From contig CALVVU010000001.1 of the NCBI GenBank assembly GCA_944363975.1, forward strand, positions 434,001 to 498,000: DNA of 64,000 nt, written 5' to 3'. Below the pieces are notes generated by a model, which saw nothing but the letters and a program-made list of their open reading frames with translations, had not been told where the DNA came from and searched no databases. The translations under genes were made by a program, and so were the position numbers. The DNA is from Candidatus Coprovivens excrementavium (lineage in GTDB: Bacteria; Bacillota_I; Bacilli_A; RF39; UBA660). This document shows positions 1 through 7,918 of this stretch, one piece after another. Position 1 is the first letter of the stretch. The number at the start of each line of letters is the position of its first letter.

Positions 1-2
1 GT

Positions 3-1271
3 AGAAAATGTAGCGATATTACTGAAGATATAAATATTAAAGAAAATATTGATTCTAGTGTTATTGGAAAATATGAAGTAGTTTATAAATTAAAATATAA
101 AAATAAAGAATATACTGAAAAAAGAGTTGTAAATGTAGTTGATACTGAAGCACCAGTTATTACTTTAGAAGGTCAAAAAACTGCTAATGTATGTCCTAGT
201 AAAGAATATGAAGAAGAAGGATATGAAGCTATTGATAATTATGATGGAGATATTACTGATAAAGTAGAAATAATTAAAGAAAATGATTATATCAAATACA
301 CAGTTAAAGATTCTTCTAATAATGAAACATCAATAACTAGAAACATTAAAACAGTAGATGATGAAAAACCTGTTATTAAGTTAAAGGGAAATAAGACAAT
401 TAGTTTAAATTTAAATGATAAATATGAAGAATATGGTTATACTGTTTCTGATAATTGTGGAAAAATAGATAGTTCAAAGGTACAAGTAACTAATAATATA
501 GATACATCTAAAGAAGGAACTTATAAAGTTACTTATAAAGTAGAAGATGAAAATGGAAATATTGGTACTACTACTAGAACAGTAAAAGTTATAAAACCAA
601 TATCTTTTAATACAACTAATAAAAATGAATATATTGATAATTTAGAAAAATATATTAAAGATAAAAATTATAATGTAAGTTTAGGCTATGTTAATCTAAA
701 TACTGGATATACATATTTATATAACCAAAAGGTTGTATATTATGGTGCTAGTTTAGTTAAGACAGTCGATGCTTTATATGTTTATGAAAAACTTAATTTT
801 AATGAAACGACAAGAAAAAAAGTAGAACGTGCTATTTCAGTTAGTGATAATACAGCACATAGAGAATTAGTTAATATGATAGGTATAAATAATTTACGTT
901 CATATGGAAGAAGTTTAGGAGCTAAAAACTTTTTAACTAGATCTAATAATGATTATTTTGGAAATACAACAGTTAATGATCAAATAGCTATTTGGAAATA
1001 TTTATATAAATTTGTTAATAATAACGCTAAAGGAAAAGAACTAAGACAATATTTTATTAATAGTTATTATAATTTCTTATTATTCGATGGTATTCCTACG
1101 ATAATGCATAAATACGGATACTATGGTAGTTACTATCATGATGTTGGTATTGTATATGCAGATGATCCTTATATAGTAGTAATACTTACTAAACATGGTA
1201 ATGGTAATTTTAAATCAATAGTACAAGATTTATCTAAGAAAATATATGGATTAAATAAGATTGATAATTAA
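3..1271 (+). CDS. Ig-like repeat / beta-lactamase-fold serine hydrolase, 5' partial
   Basis: The reading frame is open from the first bases, so the start lies upstream of the window. The visible N-terminal part has about three DUF5011-like bacterial Ig repeats, recognisable by the recurring pattern VDTEAPVI, VDDEKPVIKL and GTYKVTYKV. The C-terminal part resembles the class A beta-lactamase/penicillin-binding fold: an SxxK tetrad (SLVK near base 750), an SDN triad (near base 842) and a KHG triad near the end. The protein is probably exported and may act on cell-wall or beta-lactam-like substrates. Substrate is unknown, and the short C-terminal domain could also be a non-catalytic relative. The next gene follows 10 bases after the stop. 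Confidence 0.7.
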   Translation, partial: RKCSDITEDINIKENIDSSVIGKYEVVYKLKYKNKEYTEKRVVNVVDTEAPVITLEGQKTANVCPSKEYEEEGYEAIDNYDGDITDKVEIIKENDYIKYTVKDSSNNETSITRNIKTVDDEKPVIKLKGNKTISLNLNDKYEEYGYTVSDNCGKIDSSKVQVTNNIDTSKEGTYKVTYKVEDENGNIGTTTRTVKVIKPISFNTTNKNEYIDNLEKYIKDKNYNVSLGYVNLNTGYTYLYNQKVVYYGASLVKTVDALYVYEKLNFNETTRKKVERAISVSDNTAHRELVNMIGINNLRSYGRSLGAKNFLTRSNNDYFGNTTVNDQIAIWKYLYKFVNNNAKGKELRQYFINSYYNFLLFDGIPTIMHKYGYYGSYYHDVGIVYADDPYIVVILTKHGNGNFKSIVQDLSKKIYGLNKIDN

Positions 1272-1281
1272 GGGTGGTTAT

Positions 1282-2055
1282 ATGAAAAAGAAAGTTAATA
1301 AAGAAGCTATAGTAATAGGATTAGTTATTATATTTATTGTTTTATTTCAAGTATCAAATACTTCTTATAGTATAAGTAATAATAGTAATAGTATAAAATT
1401 AGTTAATAAAATATTAGATAATAATACTATATATAATAAAGATGATAATATAGAAGATGGCTTGTTATTAGATGATGAATATTACTTTAAAGGGAATGTA
1501 AATAATAACTATGTATCTTTAAATAATGAATTATGGAGAATAGTATCTCTTAAAGATAATTATATAAAGATAATAAAAGAAGAAGGTATTAATAATAATA
1601 AATTATATAAATATAGTGATGATTATAATGAAGGAGATTACTTAGATAGTAATATATATAAGATATTAGATGAATGGTATAAGGAAGAACTTATTAACTA
1701 TGATAGTTATATATTAAAATATAATTATTGTGTCTTATATAAAGGTGAAGAATGTAAAGATAATAAATTACTTAAAATAGGTATTCTTAATTATGATGAT
1801 GTAGTTAAAGTAGGGGGAATAAAGAATATTAATAATAATAGTTATTATTTATATAATAGTAATGAATGGTGGATTTTAAATAGTTCTTATGATGTCTTAA
1901 TAGGTAGTTATTTTTCTGGATATATAAATAAATTGGGAAGTATAGAAGATGGGTTTGTAGATGAAGAGAAGACGATAAGACCAGTTATAGTATTAAGTAA
2001 TATTACTTATAAAACAGGGGATGGAACGAAAGATAATCCTTATGTTATAGAGTAA
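1282..2055 (+). CDS. Secreted or membrane-anchored protein of unknown function
   Basis: The start is ATG at 1282, preceded by agggtgg at 1271-1277; an upstream in-frame start overlapping the previous gene lacks such a site. The 257-residue product begins with a lysine-rich tip and one hydrophobic helix (about residues 9-26), then an Asn/Asp/Tyr-rich extracellular region. Motifs such as LNNELWRIVSL, NEWWILNSSY and a final TIRPVIVLSNITYKTGDGTKDNPYVIE resemble the repeated surface-protein domain seen in gut Firmicutes, where the last motif usually ends such domains. No catalytic residues were recognised. It forms a probable two-gene operon with the preceding serine hydrolase. Confidence 0.65.
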   Translation: MKKKVNKEAIVIGLVIIFIVLFQVSNTSYSISNNSNSIKLVNKILDNNTIYNKDDNIEDGLLLDDEYYFKGNVNNNYVSLNNELWRIVSLKDNYIKIIKEEGINNNKLYKYSDDYNEGDYLDSNIYKILDEWYKEELINYDSYILKYNYCVLYKGEECKDNKLLKIGILNYDDVVKVGGIKNINNNSYYLYNSNEWWILNSSYDVLIGSYFSGYINKLGSIEDGFVDEEKTIRPVIVLSNITYKTGDGTKDNPYVIE

Positions 2056-2077
2056 AGCAACATGTTGTTGCTTTTTT
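2054..2077 (+). terminator. Rho-independent terminator
   Basis: Nine-base perfect stem AAAGCAACA/TGTTGCTTT around a 3-base loop, followed by a T run. It begins inside the stop codon of the preceding gene. Confidence 0.85.
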
Positions 2078-2138
2078 ATTTTTGGTTTTTGAGTGTCTAA
2101 ATAAATTATTTATCATAGATTATATTGAGGTGAGTTCG

Positions 2139-2420
2139 ATGAAGAAGGTTGTTATTGATGCAGGACATGGAGGAGATGATCCTGGTGCTAGTGGTAATGG
2201 AATAGTAGAAAAAGAATTGACTTTAGAAATATCACAATATATTCATGATAGATTGGATGAGTTAGGTATAGAAAATACTTTAATTAGAGATAGTGATGAA
2301 ACGATTGAACCAAATGATAGAGTAAATATGATAGTCAGTCCTTATGGTAGTGATAGTGATGTGTTGGTTGTGAGTAATCACATAAATGCGGGAGGTCGAG
2401 CAGTTAAGTTGTTAATCTAA
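2139..2420 (+). pseudogene. N-acetylmuramoyl-L-alanine amidase, 5' half cut by mobile element
   Basis: The start is ATG 2139 with gaggtg at 2127-2132. The product begins like Amidase_3 (AmiC/CwlD-type) zinc amidases: IDAGHGG (His10), a Glu in the GIVEKEL segment and SNHINAGG (His81), which are the expected zinc ligands. The amidase sequence stops at Gly86 (codon 2394-2396). The next eight codons (RAVKLLI, stop) come from the inserted element. The remainder of the gene, with the catalytic Glu motif VEYGFLDN and four LysM domains, lies at 7910-8854 in a compatible frame. As it stands, this half alone should be inactive. Confidence 0.9.
2386..2402 (+). other. Left attachment junction (attL-like)
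   Basis: Amidase sequence ends and element sequence begins within GAGGT at 2392-2396. Left of it the Amidase_3 motif NAGG is intact; right of it the reading no longer resembles the family. The proposed crossover dinucleotide is GA at 2392-2393. Confidence 0.75.
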
Positions 2421-2468
2421 ATAATATATCCCTTTAATTTTGTGATATAATAAATATAGGTGGTACTT

Positions 2469-2855
2469 ATGATTAAAGTAGTAGCAGCTCTAATTGAAAA
2501 AGATAATAGAATATTGATTGCGAAGCGTTCTACAGGTGATCCTAATGTTATGGGAAAATGGGAATTTCCTGGTGGAAAAGTTGAATTTGGTGAAAACGAA
2601 TTTTGTGCTATTGAAAGAGAAATTAAAGAAGAATTTGAATTAGATATTAAAGCTAAAGATTTTTTGATTAATAATGTATGTGAATATCCAACAAAAACTG
2701 TTGATCTAAGATTATATAGTTGCGAGTATATAGATGGAAAATTTAATTTACATGATCATTCCGAATATAAATGGGTAGCCAAAGAAGACATAATGAATTA
2801 TGATTTAGCGCCTGCGGATATTCCGTTAGCTGAATATGTAAAAAAGGTGAAGTAA
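2469..2855 (+). CDS. MutT-like Nudix hydrolase (element cargo)
   Basis: The start is ATG 2469 with aggtgg at 2458-2463; an in-frame GTG at 2460 overlaps that ribosome site and is unlikely. The 128-residue protein has the MutT-type segment GKWEFPGGKVE and a Nudix box: G, x5, E, x7, RE-I-K-EE, with the usual Gly of the final EExG replaced by Phe. Members of this family hydrolyse nucleoside triphosphates such as oxidised dGTP. The stop TAA overlaps the ATG of the nuclease gene in TAATG, suggesting translational coupling and a joint role in the element. A nucleotide-signal or damaged-nucleotide substrate is equally possible. Confidence 0.85.
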   Translation: MIKVVAALIEKDNRILIAKRSTGDPNVMGKWEFPGGKVEFGENEFCAIEREIKEEFELDIKAKDFLINNVCEYPTKTVDLRLYSCEYIDGKFNLHDHSEYKWVAKEDIMNYDLAPADIPLAEYVKKVK

Positions 2856-4021
2856 TGAATAAAGGTGTTGAGTTTGTATTAAATAATTGTGAAAAAACAT
2901 TAAAGTTAGTTAGCGAAGTAGAAGAATATAAACATTTAAAACATAAAGTTGTTAGAGAATATTATTATCTTAAATCAATTAAGTATACAGGCAATATGTA
3001 TGAACATTATCTAAAATATAAAAATGGTAATCATAAATATGCTAAAGCTTTTGAATTTCTTGATAACTATGGAATTATATCAAACGAAAAAATGGCTGAT
3101 TATTTAAAAGAAAATTATTTTAATGAATTAAATAATTTTTGTACTATTGATGATTTTATAATAGGTAATATTTATTCTAATAATGAAATTGCAAGCACAT
3201 TTAAATGTTCTAATATGGGAGGGATGAGGCGTTCTATTGCAACAAATTCATTGGTATTAATAGCAAAACATGTTAATCCGTTGTATGATGATCAATGGAC
3301 AGAGGACGGTGTATTAAATTACACTGGTATGGGAACAACTGGTGATCAAAGTATATCTTTTGGCCAGAACAAAACTTTAGCTACATCAAAACAAAATGAT
3401 ATAAAAGTATATTTATTTGAATCTTATAAAGAAAACGAATATTATTATTGTGGTGAAGTTGAATTATGTGGAAGTATTTTTACTGCTAAAGAATTAGATG
3501 CTGATGGAAATTTAAGAAATGTATTAAAATTTCCGTTGCATAGAATTGATGGTTCAAACAAAACAATTATCAATATAGAAGATATTGAAAATAGTGAAAA
3601 GGAAAAAGCAAAAGTAGTTAGAAAATTATCTCAGGAAGAGATAAAAGAAAAAGTTAAAAATATAAAATCTAATGTTGTTACTAAAGAAGTGAAAACTGTA
3701 TACAGAGAAAGAAATCAGTTTATTGCAGAATATACTAAAAATAGAGCAAATGGTATTTGTGATTTGTGTAGAGAACCAGCACCATTTCTTGATAAGAATG
3801 GGAAACCTTATTTAGAATCTCATCATGTAATTACTTTAGCAAATGGTGGACCAGATGTGATTTATAATACAGTTGCTATATGTCCTAATTGTCATAGAAA
3901 AATTCATGTTTTAAATAATAGGGAAGATACGAAAAAACTAGAAAAAATCCTTTTAAAATATCTTTTAGCTGACGAAGATGAGGCAAGTATCATAAAATAT
4001 AATGAACTGTTTAAAGAATAA
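2855..4021 (+). CDS. McrA-like HNH endonuclease with SRA/PUA-like reader domain
   Basis: The 388-residue protein has three parts. Residues about 1-100 are helical and unrecognised. Residues about 105-240 contain IGNIYSNNEIA and YTGMGTTGDQSISFGQNKTL, which resemble the DUF3427/SRA-like region of modification-dependent restriction enzymes. The C-terminus is an HNH nuclease: C302-x2-C305, H323/H324, N338, C343-x2-C346 and H347, with paired cysteines for a structural zinc. This suggests type IV (modified-DNA-dependent) restriction, but the modification recognised cannot be read from sequence. It overlaps the upstream Nudix gene by one base and is followed by a strong terminator. Confidence 0.78.
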   Translation: MNKGVEFVLNNCEKTLKLVSEVEEYKHLKHKVVREYYYLKSIKYTGNMYEHYLKYKNGNHKYAKAFEFLDNYGIISNEKMADYLKENYFNELNNFCTIDDFIIGNIYSNNEIASTFKCSNMGGMRRSIATNSLVLIAKHVNPLYDDQWTEDGVLNYTGMGTTGDQSISFGQNKTLATSKQNDIKVYLFESYKENEYYYCGEVELCGSIFTAKELDADGNLRNVLKFPLHRIDGSNKTIINIEDIENSEKEKAKVVRKLSQEEIKEKVKNIKSNVVTKEVKTVYRERNQFIAEYTKNRANGICDLCREPAPFLDKNGKPYLESHHVITLANGGPDVIYNTVAICPNCHRKIHVLNNREDTKKLEKILLKYLLADEDEASIIKYNELFKE

Positions 4022-4063
4022 AAAAGAGTTTAATTTACTTAAAAGGTAAATCAAACTCTTTTC
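4022..4063 (+). terminator. Rho-independent terminator
   Basis: Long interrupted stem: AAAAGAGTTT pairs with AAACTCTTTT and, further in, ATTTAC pairs with GTAAAT. A T-rich tail follows. It separates the Nudix-HNH operon from the toxin-antitoxin operon. Confidence 0.8.
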
Positions 4064-4090
4064 TTTTTGAAAAACATATGATATAATTTA

Positions 4091-4109
4091 ATTAACCAAT
4101 TACGTTAAT
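4091..4109 (+). promoter_or_regulatory. Candidate HigA operator
   Basis: Inverted repeat ATTAAC-N7-GTTAAT lies just downstream of a TATAAT -10 (4082-4087) and 19 bases before the higB start. HigA-type antitoxins commonly repress their own promoter, so this is a plausible autoregulatory site. No binding data. Confidence 0.4.
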
Positions 4110-4128
4110 CGAAAGAAAGGAGAGTTGA

Positions 4129-4461
4129 ATGGAATTAACGTATAAAACAACTAAACTTCAAAAGTTATGTGAAGATCCATCATGTAATAGAGAATTGGTT
4201 AAAAAATATGGTGTTGAAGTAGCTAATAAGTTACCAAGAAGGGTGAAAGAACTAAAAGCATTTAACTCTTTAAACGATGTTCCAACTTCACCTCCTTATA
4301 GGAGGCATAAGCTAAGTGGTGATTTAAAGGAATGTTTTGCTGTTAATATTACTGGACAATACAGATTAATTTTTAGACAAAAAGAGAATAATATAATAAT
4401 AGAAGATTTAAGAGAAATAAAAGAAATTGAGATAATGGAGGTGTCTAAGCATTATGAGTAA
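4129..4461 (+). CDS. higB: RelE/HigB-family type II toxin
   Basis: The 110-residue product matches HigB/RelE 'killer protein' toxins in length and pattern: an N-terminal helical segment, the PPYRRHKLSGDLKECFAVNITGQYRLIF core and a short C-terminal strand ending in an acidic helix. Such toxins are ribosome-dependent mRNA interferases. The start ATG 4129 has aaaggagag just upstream. The stop overlaps the antitoxin gene by 8 bases, the toxin-first order typical of hig loci. In this element it probably stabilises maintenance of the insertion; some such pairs also act in phage defence. Confidence 0.85.
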   Translation: MELTYKTTKLQKLCEDPSCNRELVKKYGVEVANKLPRRVKELKAFNSLNDVPTSPPYRRHKLSGDLKECFAVNITGQYRLIFRQKENNIIIEDLREIKEIEIMEVSKHYE

Positions 4462-5524
4462 ATTAGATAAATTTGAAGAATATGTAATAGCACCAGGGGA
4501 AACAATTTTGGAATTATTGGAAGTTAATTGTATAAGCCAGTTAGATCTTGCAGATAAGACTGGGATTAATAAAAAAACAATTAATGAAATAATAAAAGGT
4601 AAAGCGCCTATAACAACTTCAACTGCATTAAAATTAGAATATGTTTTTGATATTCCAGCTAGTTTTTGGAATAACTTAGAAAGTAGTTATAGGGAAGCTT
4701 TAGAAAGAAAAAAGGATATGGAATCAATAAAAGAAGATGAAAAATATTTGGAAAATATTCCGTATACTGAAATGGCAAAACGTAATTGGGATTGGATTGA
4801 AAAAACAAGAGATTCAGTTGAAAAAGTGATAAATTTAAGAAAATTCTTTTCTGTTGCATCTCTTGCTTTTGATACAGATTTAAAAAGAAAATTAGCGTTT
4901 AGAAAAAGTAATCATGAAAGCTTTTCATTTGAATCATTATATTGTTGGTTGAGATATGGAGAGATTCAATCTAATAAAAATGAAATAGCAAAATTTAATA
5001 TTGAACTTTTAAAGGAAAATGTAAAAAAAATAAGAGATTTAGCAAATAAACCTTTTTTAGAACAATATGAAAAAATAAAAGATTTATTATCTGAATGTGG
5101 CATTTCATTAGTTTTTGAGGCACATTTACCACATACTTATGTTAATGGTGTGTCATATAAAGTAACTTGTGATAAAGCAATTATAATGATAAGTGATAGG
5201 GGTAAGAAAGATGATATATTGTGGTTTACTTTATTTCATGAAATCGCACATCTTTTAAAGCATAGTAGAAAAGAAGTTTTTATAGATTTAGAAAATGATG
5301 AAAAAAATGATATAGAAAACGAAGCAGATGAATTTGCTAGAAATATTTTAATACCAAATGAAGTGTATGATAATTTTATTAGAACTAATTATGTATTTAA
5401 TGAAAGTATTATAAAAGAATTTTCTAAGAATAATAATATTTCAACTGGTATTGTTGTTGGTAGATTACAAAAGGATGGAAAAGTTGGGTGGAATGAATTT
5501 AATAGTTTGATTACTAGAATATAA
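4454..5524 (+). CDS. higA: HigA-type antitoxin fused to an ImmA/IrrE metallopeptidase domain
   Basis: The 356-residue product has an N-terminal Xre-type helix-turn-helix (about residues 15-75; motif SQLDLADKTGINKKTINEIIKGKAPI). After a linker it has an ImmA/IrrE (M78) zinc peptidase domain with HEIAH at residues 262-266 and a downstream acidic ENEADEFARNILIP motif supplying the third ligand. Classical HigA is about 100 residues, so this is the long fused form found beside RelE/HigB toxins. The peptidase may control antitoxin turnover or respond to a cue, as ImmA does for the ICEBs1 repressor; that role is inference. It overlaps higB by 8 bases. Confidence 0.85.
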   Translation: MSKLDKFEEYVIAPGETILELLEVNCISQLDLADKTGINKKTINEIIKGKAPITTSTALKLEYVFDIPASFWNNLESSYREALERKKDMESIKEDEKYLENIPYTEMAKRNWDWIEKTRDSVEKVINLRKFFSVASLAFDTDLKRKLAFRKSNHESFSFESLYCWLRYGEIQSNKNEIAKFNIELLKENVKKIRDLANKPFLEQYEKIKDLLSECGISLVFEAHLPHTYVNGVSYKVTCDKAIIMISDRGKKDDILWFTLFHEIAHLLKHSRKEVFIDLENDEKNDIENEADEFARNILIPNEVYDNFIRTNYVFNESIIKEFSKNNNISTGIVVGRLQKDGKVGWNEFNSLITRI

Positions 5525-5547
5525 ATTGTAGTAAAGGAAGTGAAAAT

Positions 5548-6000
5548 ATGAGCTTAATGGATATATTAACAATTTCATCATTAGTGGTAGGTATAGCTTC
5601 AATTGTATTGGCTGTATTTTCGATGATATCAGCAAACAATTCTGAAAGAAGAAGCCAAGAAAATTTTGAAAAAACACAAAAAATGATGAATGAAATTTAT
5701 GATAAAACAAAAGATTTATTACATGAAATAGATAATAAATCATCTGCTATAAGTGGTATGGTTGAGAAAAATCAAACTCAATTAACAACTTTATTTAGTA
5801 ATGTTTTAGATAAAGCATTACCAAGCCAAGAAAAAGAGTTAGCAACAATGTCGCAAGAAGATATTGATAAAATAATAAAAGAAAATAATACAATAGATTC
5901 TAACAAGTTGGCTATGCAACTTTTGCCAGAACTAATTAAAAATCCAGATAGTTTAGAAAAATTAGTTAGTATTTCTGAAAAAATGAACAAAAACAAATAA
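5548..6000 (+). CDS. Small membrane protein with coiled coil (element cargo)
   Basis: Unrecognised 150-residue protein. A single N-terminal membrane helix (about residues 5-29, ISSLVVGIASIVLAVFSMIS) is followed by a charged, helical region likely to form a coiled coil (about 32-85) and an acidic C-terminal helical tail. The start ATG 5548 has aaggaag upstream, and the gene begins 23 bases after the antitoxin gene on the same strand. The topology, short N-terminal anchor with cytoplasmic coiled coil, is seen in membrane-acting defence accessory proteins, but nothing specific supports that role. Confidence 0.65.
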   Translation: MSLMDILTISSLVVGIASIVLAVFSMISANNSERRSQENFEKTQKMMNEIYDKTKDLLHEIDNKSSAISGMVEKNQTQLTTLFSNVLDKALPSQEKELATMSQEDIDKIIKENNTIDSNKLAMQLLPELIKNPDSLEKLVSISEKMNKNK

Positions 6001-6059
6001 TATATTTATATCATTACATCTTTAATAAAGTCATAGATTTTATTAGAGGTGTTTTTTTC

Positions 6060-6179
6060 ATGCAAAAAAATAAAAAAATAGTTTATTTAGAAGATAAATT
6101 TAATAATGGGAAAAATATAAAGGATATTTTAATAGAATATTTAATAAAAAAAATAAATAATGATCAGATTTCTTTTTAG
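6060..6179 (+). CDS. 39-residue ORF upstream of recombinase
   Basis: ATG 6060 is preceded by agaggtg at 6045-6051, and the frame runs 39 codons to TAG at 6177-6179. The product is basic and helical at its C-terminus (KNIKDILIEYLIKKINND). A small basic protein next to a serine recombinase is a candidate for a directionality factor, though it may equally be an unrelated accessory peptide. Existence as a gene rests on the ribosome site and its position only. Confidence 0.5.
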   Translation: MQKNKKIVYLEDKFNNGKNIKDILIEYLIKKINNDQISF

Positions 6180-6266
6180 ATGATTTGTGTTTTTTGAAAA
6201 ATGATGGTAACATCAAATTGTCTTAGAAAGGAATCTAGTGAATTAAAAAAATAAGAAGGAGGGAAA

Positions 6267-7868
6267 ATGTATAATAATTTACTAGAAAATTATGAGTATA
6301 AAGCAGGAATATATATAAGATTATCTCAAGAAGATCGAGATAAAAAATATGAGACTGAAAGTGAAAGTGTGATTAATCAAAGAGATATTTTAATGAGTTA
6401 CATTAAAAATAATGGTTTTGTTTTTGTGGAAGAGTATGTAGATGATGGATATTCTGGAACTAACTTTGATAGACCAGCTTTTAAAAAGATGATAAAGGAT
6501 ATTAATGATAAGAAGATAAATTTAGTTATTGTTAAGGATTTATCAAGATTAGGTAGAGATCATGTTAATACAGGATATTTTATGGAAAGATTTTTTCCAG
6601 AGAATAGAGTGAGGTTTATTTCAATTATGGAAAGTTATGATAGTGCTAAAGTTCAAGCTAGTAATGATTCTTCAACTTTTATAGTTGCTTGTAATGATTA
6701 TTATAGTAAACAAAATTCTAATAAGATAAGAGATGTATTACGTTCTAAAAAAATTCAAGGTAAATATATTGGTAGTGTTCCATGTTATGGATATATGAGG
6801 GATCCTGAAGATAAAGGTCATTTAATCCCAGATCCTAATACAGCGCCTATAGTAAAAGATATATTTAGTTGGTTTATATCTGGAATGAGTATTTCGGATA
6901 TAGCATCAGTATTAAATACTAGAGGAGTCTTAACTCCTAGTGCTTATAAAAAAATAAATTTAAGTAGTGAAGATAGAAGATTAAATGAATGGTGTTCTAC
7001 TTCAATAAGGAAGATATTAACCAATAGAATGTATACTGGTGATATGGTGCAAAACACTCAAACTAAAGTTAATTATAAAAGTAAGAAAAGAATTAATCTT
7101 GATAAAAGTTTATGGATTATAGTTGAAAATACTCACGAACCATTAGTAGACAGACATGTTTTTGAAACAATTCAAAAAAATAGATTAGTAATACCAAAAA
7201 CAAAAACATATAGAGAAAAAAGATTGTTTGAAAATTTATTATTTTGTAAAGAATGTGGTAATTATTTAAGTATAAGTCATAAAAAGAAATACGATTATTG
7301 GACTATAAATTGTAATAAATATGCTAGGGATCCTAAAAAACATAGATGTGAATCTCATTTTATGCCATATGATGAATTAGAAAAATCTTTATTAAAACGT
7401 ATAAAATCTACTGTTTCTAAATACATTAAAAATATATCAATTGAGGATATAAATAAAAAACTAATTAAACAGGCAGAGTTATTAGAGAAAAATAAGAATA
7501 GTGAATTAATTAGATTGAATAAAGAAAAAGAAAAACACATAAAAAAACTAAATGTGTTAGTATTCGAGATGTTTGGAAAAATAGATGAAGAAACTTTTAA
7601 TAGATTAATGGATATTGAAGACAAAGCAATAGTAGATATTGTAAAAAAAATAAAAGAGTTAGAAAATAAGAGAGATAATTCAAAGGAACAAATAGAAAAA
7701 CTTCCTGATTATACAAAAACAATAAAAGAATTTTTAAATATGAATAATCCAAGCAGAGATTTATTATTTGCTTTAATAGACAGAATTGAAATAGATAAAG
7801 ATAGAAATATACAAATTGCATATAAGTTTGATCTTATAGATGAAGAAAAGTATGAATATAATAAATAA
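6267..7868 (+). CDS. Large serine recombinase (TnpX/TndX-like)
   Basis: The 533-residue protein starts at ATG 6267 behind aaggaggg. The N-terminal resolvase domain (about 12-155) has the nucleophile Ser20 in IYIRLS, then VDDGYSGTNFDRPAF and the conserved LSRLGRDH motif. A Recombinase domain follows (about 165-290). A zinc-ribbon with FCKECG and later cysteines (about 325-370) and a lysine/glutamate-rich coiled coil (about 400-475) complete the large-serine-integrase architecture. It catalyses site-specific integration and excision through a 2-base staggered cut. The GA dinucleotide inferred at the element ends agrees with the known GA preference of TnpX/TndX relatives. Confidence 0.93.
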   Translation: MYNNLLENYEYKAGIYIRLSQEDRDKKYETESESVINQRDILMSYIKNNGFVFVEEYVDDGYSGTNFDRPAFKKMIKDINDKKINLVIVKDLSRLGRDHVNTGYFMERFFPENRVRFISIMESYDSAKVQASNDSSTFIVACNDYYSKQNSNKIRDVLRSKKIQGKYIGSVPCYGYMRDPEDKGHLIPDPNTAPIVKDIFSWFISGMSISDIASVLNTRGVLTPSAYKKINLSSEDRRLNEWCSTSIRKILTNRMYTGDMVQNTQTKVNYKSKKRINLDKSLWIIVENTHEPLVDRHVFETIQKNRLVIPKTKTYREKRLFENLLFCKECGNYLSISHKKKYDYWTINCNKYARDPKKHRCESHFMPYDELEKSLLKRIKSTVSKYIKNISIEDINKKLIKQAELLEKNKNSELIRLNKEKEKHIKKLNVLVFEMFGKIDEETFNRLMDIEDKAIVDIVKKIKELENKRDNSKEQIEKLPDYTKTIKEFLNMNNPSRDLLFALIDRIEIDKDRNIQIAYKFDLIDEEKYEYNK

Positions 7869-7901
7869 TTATTTTTTTAATTCAGTAGCTACGTATTTTT
7901 T

Positions 7902-7918
7902 GTGACCGAGGTGGCGAA
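7902..7918 (+). other. Right attachment junction (attR-like)
   Basis: Element sequence ends with GACC-GA at 7904-7909 and amidase sequence resumes with codons for GGEGAEIIYALR. The shared core GAGGT lies at 7908-7912. The recombinase gene stops 39 bases upstream, the usual arrangement for a recombinase next to its site. Confidence 0.75.

Larger units (their letters stand above)
2394..7909 (+). mobile_element. Integrated serine-recombinase element carrying defence and toxin-antitoxin genes
   Basis: About 5516 bases interrupt the amidase gene. The element contains a Nudix gene, a McrA-like HNH nuclease, a HigB/HigA-ImmA pair, a membrane protein, a 39-residue ORF and a large serine recombinase adjacent to its right end. 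The short sequence GAGGT occurs at both junctions (2392-2396 and 7908-7912). Removing one copy and the intervening DNA joins codons ...N A G G and G E G A E... of the amidase in frame. The circular junction would read GACC-GA-GGTC, arms that are complementary around a non-palindromic GA dinucleotide, as expected for a serine-recombinase site. Boundaries are precise within the 5-base shared core. Confidence 0.88.

Noticed and set aside
5465-5996. Minus-strand ORFs opposite the antitoxin and membrane protein genes
   Set aside because: They mirror coding regions in another frame, have no ribosome sites and show low-complexity Phe/Leu/Ser content typical of shadow frames.
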